Positions 6,481 to 15,073 of a stretch of DNA of 35,199 nucleotides are shown here, piece after piece. Position numbers and translations under genes: made by a program. The stretch's first letter is position 1; each line of letters opens with the position of its first letter. The DNA is taken from positions 1 through 35,199 of the forward strand of contig DATKCA010000193.1 of assembly GCA_035544675.1 (NCBI GenBank). Direction: 5' to 3'. This DNA comes from DATKCA01 sp035544675. Lineage in GTDB: Bacteria > Acidobacteriota > Thermoanaerobaculia > Gp7-AA8. Below the pieces are notes generated by a model. The model was not told the origin of the DNA, searched no databases, and worked only from the letters and a program-made list of their open reading frames with translations.

Positions 6481-7865
6481 GCGGGATCCTGGAGCTGCCG
6501 TGGACGGAAGCGCGCTCTGAGGTGAGCGGCGAAGAGTATTTCGCGGCATCGGCCGCGGCGATCGGGAAGTCGAATCCCGCGCTTCACGCGTTCCTCCATG
6601 TCGATGAAGCGGCTTCCGGCTCGGTTCCCATCGCGCTGAAGGACAACATCGTCACGACGCGGATGCCGACGACCTGCGCGTCGAAGATCCTCTCCGGATA
6701 CCGGTCGCCGTTCGACGCAACGGTGGTGAGGAGGCTGGCCGCGAAAGGCGCGGGCGTGGTCGGAAAGACCAACCTCGACGAGTTCGCGATGGGCTCCTCC
6801 ACCGAGCACTCCGCGTTCGGGCCGACGCGCAATCCGTGGGACCCCACGCGCGTGCCGGGCGGAAGCTCCGGCGGCTCCGCCGCCGCGGTGGCCGCACGCA
6901 TGGTCCCCATCGCCCTCGGATCGGACACGGGAGGGTCGGTTCGCCAGCCGGCCGCGCTCTGCGGGGTCGTCGGCGTGAAGCCGACCTACGGCCGCGTGAG
7001 CCGCTGGGGCCTGGTCGCCTTCGCGTCGAGCCTCGATCAGATCGGACTGTTCACCAAGACGGTGGGGGAGAGCGCTGAGCTGCTGGCCATCATCGCCGGA
7101 AGCGACCCGCTCGACTCGACGACGAGCGCCGAGCCGGTCGACGACTACGCCGCGGACCTCGGGAAGGGCGTGCGCGGACTGCGCGTCGGAGTCATTTCCG
7201 AGGCGGTGGACCAGCTCAGCGGCGAGACGCGTGTGAATTTCGACGCCGCGGTCGACGTCCTGCAGCGCGGCGGCGCGACGGTGTCGCGCGCCAGCATCCC
7301 CTCGATCGGTCACTCCATCGCCGTCTATTACGTCGTGGCCAATGCGGAGGCGTCGGCGAACCTGGCGCGGTTCGACGGGATCCGCTATGGGCATCGCAGC
7401 AGCCGCGCACAGTCGCTCGAGGAGATCTACTTCGAATCGCGAGGCGAGGGATTCGGTCCGGAGGTGAAGCGGCGGATCATGCTGGGGACGTTCGCGCTGT
7501 CGTCGGGCTATTACGACGCGTACTACGGACGCGCGCAGCGCGTGCGAGGCCTGCTCGCGCAGGAGCTCATGGCCGCGTTCGGGAAGTTCGACGTGCTGGT
7601 GACGCCGACGACGCCGGAGCCGGCATTCCGCATCGGAGAGAAGGTCGGCGATCCGCTGTCGATGTATCTCTCGGATGTCTTCACCGCGCCGGCGAACCTG
7701 ACCGGGATCCCGGCCATGTCCGTCCCGTCCGGCTTCAGCGCGGCGGGCCTGCCGATGGCGCTGCAGCTCATGGCCGCGCCGTTCGCGGAGCGGGTCATGT
7801 TCCGCGCCGCCGGCTTCTTCGAGTCCGAGACGGGATTCTGGAAGAAGACGCCGCCAGCAGCGTAA
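6477..7865 (+). CDS. gatA: Asp/Glu-tRNA(Asn/Gln) amidotransferase subunit A
   Basis: The product has 462 residues and is an amidase-signature enzyme. The catalytic triad is intact and spaced as in characterised GatA: Lys55 (ALKDN), cis-Ser130 (PGGSSGGS) and nucleophile Ser154 (SDTGGS). GatA releases ammonia from glutamine (or asparagine), and the ammonia is channelled to GatB for tRNA-dependent transamidation. The C-terminal part (PTTPEPAF, FTAPANLTGIPAMSVP, GLPMALQLMA) is typical GatA. Its ATG overlaps the gatC stop. A strong GC-rich hairpin (7870-7891) follows five bases after the stop. Confidence 0.96.
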   Translation: MSGILELPWTEARSEVSGEEYFAASAAAIGKSNPALHAFLHVDEAASGSVPIALKDNIVTTRMPTTCASKILSGYRSPFDATVVRRLAAKGAGVVGKTNLDEFAMGSSTEHSAFGPTRNPWDPTRVPGGSSGGSAAAVAARMVPIALGSDTGGSVRQPAALCGVVGVKPTYGRVSRWGLVAFASSLDQIGLFTKTVGESAELLAIIAGSDPLDSTTSAEPVDDYAADLGKGVRGLRVGVISEAVDQLSGETRVNFDAAVDVLQRGGATVSRASIPSIGHSIAVYYVVANAEASANLARFDGIRYGHRSSRAQSLEEIYFESRGEGFGPEVKRRIMLGTFALSSGYYDAYYGRAQRVRGLLAQELMAAFGKFDVLVTPTTPEPAFRIGEKVGDPLSMYLSDVFTAPANLTGIPAMSVPSGFSAAGLPMALQLMAAPFAERVMFRAAGFFESETGFWKKTPPAA

Positions 7866-7869
7866 TGGA

Positions 7870-7891
7870 GCGCGGGTGTCCTCACCCGCGC
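7870..7891. repeat. Perfect 9-bp palindrome after gatA
   Basis: GCGCGGGTG (7870-7878) and CACCCGCGC (7883-7891) form a perfect stem with a TCCT loop. There is no T-run, so it is not a canonical intrinsic terminator, but it may stall transcription or protect the mRNA 3' end. It has the same 9-bp stem/4-nt loop architecture as the palindrome inside gatC. The rest of the gap to 7982 shows no clear feature. Confidence 0.8.
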
Positions 7892-7982
7892 CACGCAGCA
7901 TGTATCGCTTCGTTCGCGAATGTGCCGATGTCCGCGCTGCGATGTTCTGTGTTCCAATTCCGCAGTTCGCGTACGTGGCCGC

Positions 7983-10478
7983 ATGCGCACCGCCCGATCA
8001 CTCCTTCGACTCCGTCGCGGTGCGCGCAAGCATTTCGCGGCACTCTCCGCGCTGGTCGTTTATCACCTCGTCGTATTCCTTCCGGCCCTGGTGACCTCCA
8101 GGGTCCTGTCGGCGAACGACATCTATTACGCGCTCCTTCCGTGGAAGGCGATGCGTTCGGTGATTCCCGCCAACGGATTGTTCGCAGATTCGGCGACCTC
8201 ATGGTGGACGCTGGCCGTACTGGCGCACGCCGAGCCGGCCACGTTTCACTGGAATCCCTACATCGCTTCGGGAGCGCCCGGCTTCGGCACCTGGACGCTC
8301 GGCCTGCTCTCGCCGTTCGTCCTTCCGGCGGTGCTTCTCCCGCTCACCTGGTTCTACGCGGTCATCGTCCTTCTGAAGCTGAACACCGCGTTCGCTCTCT
8401 CCTACATGTGGCTTCGAGAGGAGCGGATGGGGAAGGCGCCGGCCTCGATCGGCGCCCTGGTGATGGGGGCGGCCGGTGTGTACGTCTGCTGGTGGCTGTG
8501 GCCGATGACCAACGCGGTGCCGCTCTACGGCGGACTGCTCTGGCTGATCGCTCGAGCCGTGCGGCGCAAGCGGGTGAAATTCCGGTGGATTCTTCTCCTG
8601 GCCATCGGCTTCGCAACGGCCGGATACCCGGCCACCGTCGCGTACGCGTTCTACGCGGCGGTTTCGCTGCTGGCGTTCCTGGCTCTGGCGCGGCGTTGGG
8701 TTCCCTCTTTGCGGTTCCTGGCGCGCAGTGCCGCCGCCGTTGTGCTCGCGCTGGCGCTGATGGCGCCGTTCATCGCCTCCTCGGTCCGCCTGCTGCAGGA
8801 CAGCGGTTACCTCCAGTCGCGGGAGAACGTCAGTTTCGAGTTCGACGCGTATCCGCTCTCGCATCTCGCCGGTCTGATCCTGCCCTACCGTCTGATGGAC
8901 GACATCGGGTGGGTCGGCGATCCGGCCCTGCGCGGAATCAACAACCTTTTCGAGTCCACCCTCTACATCGGGAAGCTCTCGGCACTGCTGGCACTGGCCG
9001 GTCTGCTCCGAAAAGGCGCGGCCAGCCGCTGGTTCTGGGTGCTGTTTCTCGCCATCGTGCTGCTCGCTGCGCTGGCGGTTCCGGCCGTCATGACGGCGGT
9101 CGGCTCACTGCCGGGCATTCGCTTCACGCCGCTGACGCGACTCCGGTTTCTGCTGCCTGTTCCGGTGGCCTATCTCGCTGCTGCCGGATGTGCACTCGTT
9201 CTGGGCTGGTTGCGGCGCTTCCCGGCCGCCGAGGGAGTGCGCAGACTCCTGCAACTGGTGTTGCCCCTGGCGCTTGCCGCTGAGCTCGGGATCTTCGCGC
9301 GTGCGGTGCTCCCCTTCATCGACGCGGACCTGGCGAAGGTTGGCTCCACGCCGGCGCTCACGTTTCTGAAAGCGCAGCCGCGTCCCTTCCGCATCGCCGC
9401 CGTCGGAGACTGGCTCGGGCCGAATACGTCCGAGCTGGTGCGGCTCGAGGACGTGCGGAGCCATTTCAGCTCGGAGGCTGCGTACCGGGCAATGCTCGAG
9501 CGGATCGACCCCGGCAGCTACGGATCGACCGGGACGTTGATTCTCTTCGACGGCGGCCGGATCCGTCTGGACGACTCGGCGTGGAGTTTTCTGAACGTCA
9601 GGTATCTGGTCGACTCCGCGCCGCCGGAGCTGCGGCTGAGAATCACGAGCTCTCTGGTCCCTCTGCGCGCGCAGTCAGGCCAACGCCTGCTCGGCCCTGG
9701 CGGGACCTTGAAAGCGCGCCTCCCTCTCTCTCACGCCGCGCCGGCATTCGCGGTGGTTGCCGCTGCCACCCCGGCGGCGCGTGCCCGCCTGGTGGTGCGC
9801 GGGCACGACGGAACGGTGATCGAGCGGCGGGAGGTGGACGAGTCAGGCGCCTCGCAGCCGTATTCGTACATCCGCAACGCATCGAACGCCGCGGAAGTGG
9901 AGTTGACGGTCACGAGCGGATCGGTTTCGACGATGGTGGACCACACCGGCTCGCTCCTGCTGTACGCGTCGGCCAGTCCTTTCGTGCCCGTCGCTCGCTT
10001 CATCGACGGCGAAGTCTTCGAGAACCTCGCCGTCAGGCCGCGCTACTTCCCGCTATGGGACCTGACTTCGGGCCCGGCGGCCGTCACCGATCGCTCGATC
10101 GATCTCACGACCACTGCGCTGATCGGCAGCGCGGACGACGCCATCCGGCGAAAAGCGGCCGGGATCGCGCCGGAGCAACGCCGGGCGCGCCTGCATCTGC
10201 GGTCGTACGCGGCAGACCGGCATGAGCTCGTGGCCGACTCGCCGGCCGGCTTCTTCCTCATGTCGAGCGAGAAACTGACTCCCGATCTCCGCATCGAATG
10301 CGACGGCCGGGCCCTCGATCCCGTTCGCGCCAATGCCGTCTTTGCGGGAGTGTGGGTTCCGGCCGGCCGGCACCTGGTCACATTCGAGCGCAGACTCGGT
10401 CGCGGATGGTGGTGGCTGTCCGCCGCCGCCCTGCTGGCCATGGCCATCGTCTTCGCCGCCGGGAGGCGAAGACGCTGA
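7983..10478 (+). CDS. YfhO-like multi-pass membrane protein
   Basis: The product has 831 residues from the ATG at 7983; an upstream in-frame ATG at 7920 exists, but the added residues are Cys/Arg-rich and look non-coding. About a dozen hydrophobic helices fill residues 20-440, including an early extracytoplasmic loop with SANDIYYALLPWKAM and HWNPYIASGAPGF typical of YfhO/GT-C-like proteins. After the membrane part comes a long extracytoplasmic beta-rich region (about 440-800) and one terminal helix with a basic tail. YfhO proteins are membrane proteins implicated in glycosylating teichoic acid or other surface polymers; the donor and acceptor here are unknown. It opens the polysaccharide locus and converges on the GT2 gene at 10487 with only 8 bp between stops. 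Confidence 0.78.
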   Translation: MRTARSLLRLRRGARKHFAALSALVVYHLVVFLPALVTSRVLSANDIYYALLPWKAMRSVIPANGLFADSATSWWTLAVLAHAEPATFHWNPYIASGAPGFGTWTLGLLSPFVLPAVLLPLTWFYAVIVLLKLNTAFALSYMWLREERMGKAPASIGALVMGAAGVYVCWWLWPMTNAVPLYGGLLWLIARAVRRKRVKFRWILLLAIGFATAGYPATVAYAFYAAVSLLAFLALARRWVPSLRFLARSAAAVVLALALMAPFIASSVRLLQDSGYLQSRENVSFEFDAYPLSHLAGLILPYRLMDDIGWVGDPALRGINNLFESTLYIGKLSALLALAGLLRKGAASRWFWVLFLAIVLLAALAVPAVMTAVGSLPGIRFTPLTRLRFLLPVPVAYLAAAGCALVLGWLRRFPAAEGVRRLLQLVLPLALAAELGIFARAVLPFIDADLAKVGSTPALTFLKAQPRPFRIAAVGDWLGPNTSELVRLEDVRSHFSSEAAYRAMLERIDPGSYGSTGTLILFDGGRIRLDDSAWSFLNVRYLVDSAPPELRLRITSSLVPLRAQSGQRLLGPGGTLKARLPLSHAAPAFAVVAAATPAARARLVVRGHDGTVIERREVDESGASQPYSYIRNASNAAEVELTVTSGSVSTMVDHTGSLLLYASASPFVPVARFIDGEVFENLAVRPRYFPLWDLTSGPAAVTDRSIDLTTTALIGSADDAIRRKAAGIAPEQRRARLHLRSYAADRHELVADSPAGFFLMSSEKLTPDLRIECDGRALDPVRANAVFAGVWVPAGRHLVTFERRLGRGWWWLSAAALLAMAIVFAAGRRRR

Positions 10479-10486
10479 CGGGGTGA

Positions 10487-11440
10487 TCATCGCGGCGACT
10501 TGGGGCCCCATTTCTCGCGGAAGAGACGCTCGTTGCGAAGGTAGAGCGCGTGCTCCTCTTCTCCCAGTGTTCGCAGCGCGGCGCGGCCCCAGTGGTGGAC
10601 GAACGCATCCTCGCGGCAGACGGTCCGGTAGCCGGCGGCGTGCAGGCGGTGCGAGTAGTCGTCGTCTTCGAAGAGACCGCGGCCGAACCGCTCGTCGAGC
10701 GGGCCGACCTCCTCCCAGGTGCTGCGCCGGATGACCGCGCAGAAGAGGGCCAGCGCCGGAATCTCGAATGCCTCGCCGCTACAGGCGCGCCGCCGCGTCC
10801 CGGCGAACGCGAGCATCGACGGCAGCGAGCGGTATCGGGCGCGGACTCGTGCCTCATTTCCGCACGCGTTCGTCACCGGCCCGACCATGCCGACGTCATC
10901 CGCCGCGCTCAGTTGAGCGACGAGGAGGTCGAGCCATTGTGGCGTGACCACGACGTCGTTGTTCAGGATGGCGATGATCGGCGCGGACGTCGCGGCGACC
11001 GCCTTGTTGCACGCGGCGGGGAAGCCTTCGTTCGACCGGGCCAGGAGCGCGCGAACACGCCCCTCGCCCCTCAGCCACTCGGCGGTGCCGTCGGTCGATC
11101 CGTTGTCGGCCACGGTAACCTCGAACGGGGCGCAGGTGGTGAGCCGGAAGATGCTCTCGACGCAGAGGCGCGTCAGCGCCAGATTCTGATGGGACACGAT
11201 GCAGATCGACACCGCCGCCGTGGTCGCGCCACCGCTGCCGATGGCCTGCGGCATGGTCTGGATCGCCGTTTCCCACTCCGCGGGATCTCCCCACTCCGGC
11301 TTTGGCAGCGGCGCGAACATCCGCCGCCGGATCTGTAGAGGGAGAGCGCGCGGCAGGACACCGCGCATGAATCGAAAGGGGTGACGAAGCCGCCAGCTCG
11401 AGTGCGAGCGGATCCGCGCCGCGGCGGAACGCTCGCTCAC
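10487..11440 (-). CDS. Glycosyltransferase family 2
   Basis: The product has 317 residues from a GTG at 11440, chosen because it overlaps the stop of the preceding gene as GTGA and follows a strong GGAAGGGG ribosome-binding site. The GT-A core starts at about residue 75 (AVSICIVSHQ), with ADNGSTDGTAEWL at 111-123 and the metal-binding NND at 160-162 (ILNNDVVV). Later come a GLFEDDDYSHRL acceptor/catalytic segment and HHWG. These are the motifs of rhamnosyl- or galactofuranosyltransferase-like GT2 enzymes that use nucleotide sugars on the cytoplasmic face. The N-terminal 70 residues are basic and non-catalytic. It is the last gene of the five-gene minus-strand operon. The sugar specificity cannot be read from sequence. 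Confidence 0.88.
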   Translation of the reverse strand: MSERSAAARIRSHSSWRLRHPFRFMRGVLPRALPLQIRRRMFAPLPKPEWGDPAEWETAIQTMPQAIGSGGATTAAVSICIVSHQNLALTRLCVESIFRLTTCAPFEVTVADNGSTDGTAEWLRGEGRVRALLARSNEGFPAACNKAVAATSAPIIAILNNDVVVTPQWLDLLVAQLSAADDVGMVGPVTNACGNEARVRARYRSLPSMLAFAGTRRRACSGEAFEIPALALFCAVIRRSTWEEVGPLDERFGRGLFEDDDYSHRLHAAGYRTVCREDAFVHHWGRAALRTLGEEEHALYLRNERLFREKWGPKSPR

Positions 11441-12825
11441 AATCCCCTTCCCGACAGCACCGTCGAGATCGACTGGAGAGAGATGCGCAGGTCCAGCCAG
11501 AGTGACCACGCGCAGATGTAGGTCAGGTCATAGCGCAGTTTCGTCTCCGCGTCCGTCTCGTACTCGGACGAGACCTGGGCCAGGCCGGTGATGCCCGGCC
11601 GCACCAGCAGACGCAGCGGAAATCCAGCCACCGTGCGAAGCAGCTCTTCGTGGACTTCGATCCGTTCGGGCCGCGGTCCCACCAGGCTCATCTCCCCGCG
11701 AAGTACGTTTGCGAGCTGCGGCAGCTCATCGAGTCTGTAGCGCCGCAGCCAGTAGCCGACGCGAGTGACACGCTCATCCCCTTCGCGGACGAGCGGGCGC
11801 GCAGCGGATCCGGGTTCTTCCGTTGCCGAGGAGCTGTGCGCGGCGATGAGAGTCCGGAATTTCGCCATCTTGAAGGGACGGCCGAAGCGCCCGGCACGCC
11901 TCTGCCAGACCAGCAACGGCCGCCCCTGGTCCACGGCAATGGCCGCGGCGATCGCCAAAAGCAGGGGTGCCGTCAAGGTGAACAGCAGAGCCGAGACGAG
12001 GATGTCCGCCGCTCGCTTCAGCGCCGCGCCCGCGCCTGATGCGCCACGGGCGGCGATCTCGACGAGCGGCTGATCGCCGATCCATCCCAGTTTCGTGGAG
12101 GAGAGGAGTGAGTCGGCGATTCCGGGAAGGAGGAGATAGCCGCCCGCCCCCCGGATCTGAAACAGGCGAAGGCGGAGAGCGGCATCACCGTCGAGGCAAA
12201 TCACTTCAGCGGCGTGGAGCAGGCACCGCTGGGCCTCTTCGCTCCCGATGTCGCCGAGACATGGGATGGCGGTTTCACCGGCGCTGGCAGGGCCCGGCGT
12301 GACGAAGCCGGAGAACTTCACCGGAATCTCGTTCATGTCGTGGCGCAGCGCGGAGAGGAATCGTTCCGTCTCATCGGGCGTACCGACGAGCAGAGTGTTG
12401 CGCGAGCTGAACGGGAGGACGACCGTGAGAAGCCGCCGCCAGCCGAGCAGAAGCCCGGCCTCGAGGAGCGGTTGCGCGAACAGAATGGTTCGCGGGTACG
12501 GCCGCTCGATGATGGTCGAGATCAGGGCCAGGAGCGCCACGCGTGTGAGCATGGCCGCGGCCATCATCGGCCGGTGGCGCCTGCTGACGCGAGCGTTGTA
12601 AAAGCCATTCACAGCCAGCGCCACCACCAGAGTGGCGGCGGAGGCGGCGAAGTTCACCGCGTCGAGAGGGAACTTCTCCGGTGGCAGCAGCCCTTCGGTC
12701 CCCGGAACGTGAAAGTTCCTCCGGATCAGGACGGTGCAGTAGAGGACGAGGACGGCGATGCCGCAGTCTCCTTCGATCGTGGTGAGATCGCGCAGGCTCC
12801 GTTCGAGGGACCGGTAGCGGATCAT
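11437..12825 (-). CDS. Polyprenyl-phosphate sugar-1-phosphate transferase
   Basis: The product has 462 residues from the ATG at 12825, which overlaps the upstream stop as ATGA. The N-terminal half has about four to five membrane helices (20-135), followed by a Rossmann-like NTLLVGTPDETERFL region (143-157). The C-terminal bacterial sugar transferase domain (268-462) carries a membrane hairpin (ALLFTLTAPLLLAIAAAIA), QRRAGRFGRPFKMAKFRTL, the catalytic RYRLDELPQLANVL (Asp366-Glu367), SLVGPRPE and RPGITGLAQVS. This is the WbaP/WcaJ/PglC-type initiating enzyme that moves a sugar-1-phosphate from a UDP-sugar to undecaprenyl phosphate. It is the likely committed first step of the locus. Confidence 0.92.
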   Translation of the reverse strand: MIRYRSLERSLRDLTTIEGDCGIAVLVLYCTVLIRRNFHVPGTEGLLPPEKFPLDAVNFAASAATLVVALAVNGFYNARVSRRHRPMMAAAMLTRVALLALISTIIERPYPRTILFAQPLLEAGLLLGWRRLLTVVLPFSSRNTLLVGTPDETERFLSALRHDMNEIPVKFSGFVTPGPASAGETAIPCLGDIGSEEAQRCLLHAAEVICLDGDAALRLRLFQIRGAGGYLLLPGIADSLLSSTKLGWIGDQPLVEIAARGASGAGAALKRAADILVSALLFTLTAPLLLAIAAAIAVDQGRPLLVWQRRAGRFGRPFKMAKFRTLIAAHSSSATEEPGSAARPLVREGDERVTRVGYWLRRYRLDELPQLANVLRGEMSLVGPRPERIEVHEELLRTVAGFPLRLLVRPGITGLAQVSSEYETDAETKLRYDLTYICAWSLWLDLRISLQSISTVLSGRGL

Positions 12826-13970
12826 CGGCGGACGGTCTCGAAGCCGGCGAGCGCCCGGAGCTGGTCGAGAGTCTGTTCCCGCGAGTAGTGGACGCGGACG
12901 ATCTCGCGGAGGCGGACGGCCATCTCTCGAGCCGTTTCGGGATCGTCGATGAGCGCCACCGCCTTCGCGGCCATCTCGGGGCTGGAAGCTGCGCTCCACG
13001 CCACGCTCTGCATTGCAGGGACGGCTCGAAGCATCTCCGGACTGGCAATGATGGCACAACCCGATGCCGCTGCCTCGAGCACTTTGTTGGCCTGACCGGT
13101 TCCGAATCGCACCGGAAAGAGAGCGACACGAACGCGGCGCACCAGCGACTGGCCGTTCATCGGCGACACAACGGTGATGCCGTTCCGTCCGTCACGGCGA
13201 AGAATTGCGCGTGGCGCGTCGGCTCCGGCGATGAGCAGGCGGGCGGCCGGCCTGGCGCTCCGGATGGCCGGCCACACCTCGTCGAGGAGCATCTTGACGG
13301 CTTTGCTGTTGGCGAAGTAGGCGAGCCTTCCCCAGAAGCCGAAGTCGAAGTCGCGCTGGCCGGAGTACTCGACATCGACGATGGCGCCCGAAGAGACGAC
13401 TGCGGTCTCCGCGCCGAAGATGGAGGACTCGAGCTCGCTGACCACCACGAGCCGGTCATACCACGCATGGAGATCGCGCTCGAGCCGGAGCGCCTTCTCG
13501 GCTTCCGACGACCAGAACCGCCGCGTCATCAAGCCGCCGGCGCGTGCGCGCTCGGCCATGCCGCGCGAGGACGAATCGATGGCGTCGAGCACACGCAGCG
13601 TGGCCCGGAGACTCTCCGACACCCACGGATGGAGCCGCGAGAGGATGACCACGGCCAGGTCGAAGTGCCCGGCGCGGCTGAGCGTTTCCTTCCAGTCGTA
13701 GCGGCCTGCCACGACGGTATGCCAGGGCAGTGACGTGATCGCTGCACGAGAGACTGCCGCAGCCGCGGAGCCGGCACGTGCCGGGACGACGATGTGCGAG
13801 GCGCCGCTTCCGGCGGGGACGCGGCCCGCCGGCGCGATCAACGACACCTCGGCCACTGCGGCCAGCGCCTCGATCCAGATCGCGGCGCGGAGCCGATCGC
13901 CCGTGTAGCCCGGCCACGGGAATCGATACGACAGAACGGCAGCTCTCAACGGTCGTTCGCGCTCAACCAT
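12822..13970 (-). CDS. Glycosyltransferase, GT4-like
   Basis: The product has 382 residues, starting at the ATG at 13970, where the protein begins MVERERPLRAAVLSYRFPWP. The N-terminal Rossmann domain contains PWPGYTGDRLR, the usual acceptor-side loop. The C-terminal donor domain contains GFWGRLAYFANSKAVKML, a 'LLIAGADAP' strand and FGTGQANKVLEAAASGCAIIAS, which is the E-x7-E-like region of GT4/GT1-fold enzymes (similar to sugar transferases in exosortase/PEP-CTERM loci). It overlaps the upstream gene by 25 nt and the downstream sugar transferase by 4 nt, so it belongs to one operon. It should use an NDP-sugar with retention of configuration, but specificity is unknown. Confidence 0.85.
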   Translation of the reverse strand: MVERERPLRAAVLSYRFPWPGYTGDRLRAAIWIEALAAVAEVSLIAPAGRVPAGSGASHIVVPARAGSAAAAVSRAAITSLPWHTVVAGRYDWKETLSRAGHFDLAVVILSRLHPWVSESLRATLRVLDAIDSSSRGMAERARAGGLMTRRFWSSEAEKALRLERDLHAWYDRLVVVSELESSIFGAETAVVSSGAIVDVEYSGQRDFDFGFWGRLAYFANSKAVKMLLDEVWPAIRSARPAARLLIAGADAPRAILRRDGRNGITVVSPMNGQSLVRRVRVALFPVRFGTGQANKVLEAAASGCAIIASPEMLRAVPAMQSVAWSAASSPEMAAKAVALIDDPETAREMAVRLREIVRVHYSREQTLDQLRALAGFETVRR

Positions 13971-15073
13971 CGTTTCCGCGCCGCCGGCAGAAACGAGATG
14001 GCCCGCACCCACGTTCTCACGAGTGTGGAGGCGTTTGTGGTCTTCGCCCATTCAGAGAGATCGGCGGCGGCGGTCAACAGCACCGCGGAGGCCAGCAGGC
14101 GCGCGGCGGTGCTCCGTCTGCCCAGAACAGCGATTCCGATGCCGGCGGCGACGCGTGCCGGCAGAGCGAGCGAGCGCGGCCTGCTGAGGAGCTCGGCAGC
14201 GAACGAGAGTCCCTGCAGGGGGTCGCGGGCGACGAAGCGGAACAGCTCCGACCGGCGGCCCAGGATCAGCTCGCACTGTCCGGCCAGCCATCGGGCGCGC
14301 TGCCGCGCGGCCGCCTCGCTCCCGGCCGGTTTGGTGTCGATGATGACGCATTGCGCCGGCGCGAGGGTGACGCGAAAGCCACGCGCGCCGGCGAGCAGCG
14401 ACAGCTCCCAGTCCTCGACCTGCGTCCGCAGCTGCGGCACGAGCTCGAGAAAAAAGCGCGGCGTGGCGATCATGCCGCTGCCGCGAAAGCGAGGATTCCA
14501 TCCCGCGGCCACCTTCGCAGCATCCTCGGCGAACGCGGCTGACTCCGACGAGGCGATGGCCAGGGCCAGGCCGGTGCCTTCCGATTCGATGCGGCACTGC
14601 AGCGCGTCGGCGCGCGCGTCCCACTCCAGATCGCGAAAGAAGCCGTCGCAAAGCTGCGTCCCGGCGTCGATGAGCAGGATGGCATCGGCGCTCTCGATGA
14701 GCGCGCGATGGCGCGTGGCAAGCCACTCCAGTGCATCCGCTTTTCGGGGACCGGCGGGCTGCTTGACCAGAACCTCCGCACCGGCGGCCTGCGCGGCGGC
14801 GGCCGCTGCGGCGTCGTCCCCATCGAGAAGGGCGATGGCACGGACGGCGATGTTGCCGGAGGAGGCGGCTCGAGCAATGGAGTGGAGCGTATCGCCGATG
14901 CGGGCGGCGTCGTCGCGCGAGGGGACCACCGCCACCATGCGCCGCGGGCGGTGGAGCGAATCACGACTTCGCGGCCCGGCCGCTCGATGACGAAGCGTCA
15001 GCCGGATGCAGGTGTCGATCGTTCCGGGCAGCGCCACGGCCTGCAGCAATGACATCGCCAGCCAGCGAATCAC
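13946..15073 (-). CDS. Glycosyltransferase family 2, processive-type motifs
   Basis: The product has 375 residues from a GTG at 15073 that overlaps the upstream stop as GTGA; an ATG 18 bp inside is an alternative. A short hydrophobic stretch (4-18) may be a membrane anchor. The GT-A core begins at MVAVVPSRDDAARI (46-59), with LLDGDDA at 82-88, LLIDAGTQ at 133-140, VEDWELS at 219-225 and QRARW at 258-262. The ED and QxxRW motifs are those of processive or membrane GT2 enzymes such as cellulose-synthase-like proteins. The usual DAD at the metal site reads DAG, so metal binding may rely on the upstream DGDD. A C-terminal hydrophobic region (about 310-345) may be one or two helices. It is the second gene of the operon. 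Confidence 0.8.
   Translation of the reverse strand: MIRWLAMSLLQAVALPGTIDTCIRLTLRHRAAGPRSRDSLHRPRRMVAVVPSRDDAARIGDTLHSIARAASSGNIAVRAIALLDGDDAAAAAAAQAAGAEVLVKQPAGPRKADALEWLATRHRALIESADAILLIDAGTQLCDGFFRDLEWDARADALQCRIESEGTGLALAIASSESAAFAEDAAKVAAGWNPRFRGSGMIATPRFFLELVPQLRTQVEDWELSLLAGARGFRVTLAPAQCVIIDTKPAGSEAAARQRARWLAGQCELILGRRSELFRFVARDPLQGLSFAAELLSRPRSLALPARVAAGIGIAVLGRRSTAARLLASAVLLTAAADLSEWAKTTNASTLVRTWVRAISFLPAARKRWLSANDR

Noticed and set aside
5964..7901. 645-codon minus-strand open frame opposite gatCA
   Set aside because: It lies opposite two universally recognisable genes and contains the spurious translation of the repeat elements.
7920..7982. Upstream ATG at 7920 as start of the YfhO-like gene
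   Set aside because: The added residues (Cys/Arg-rich) do not resemble a membrane-protein N-terminus, while the ATG at 7983 gives a basic start followed by the first helix.
10479..10486. Terminator between the converging YfhO-like and GT2 genes
   Set aside because: Only 8 bp separate the stop codons and no stem-loop with T-run is visible.
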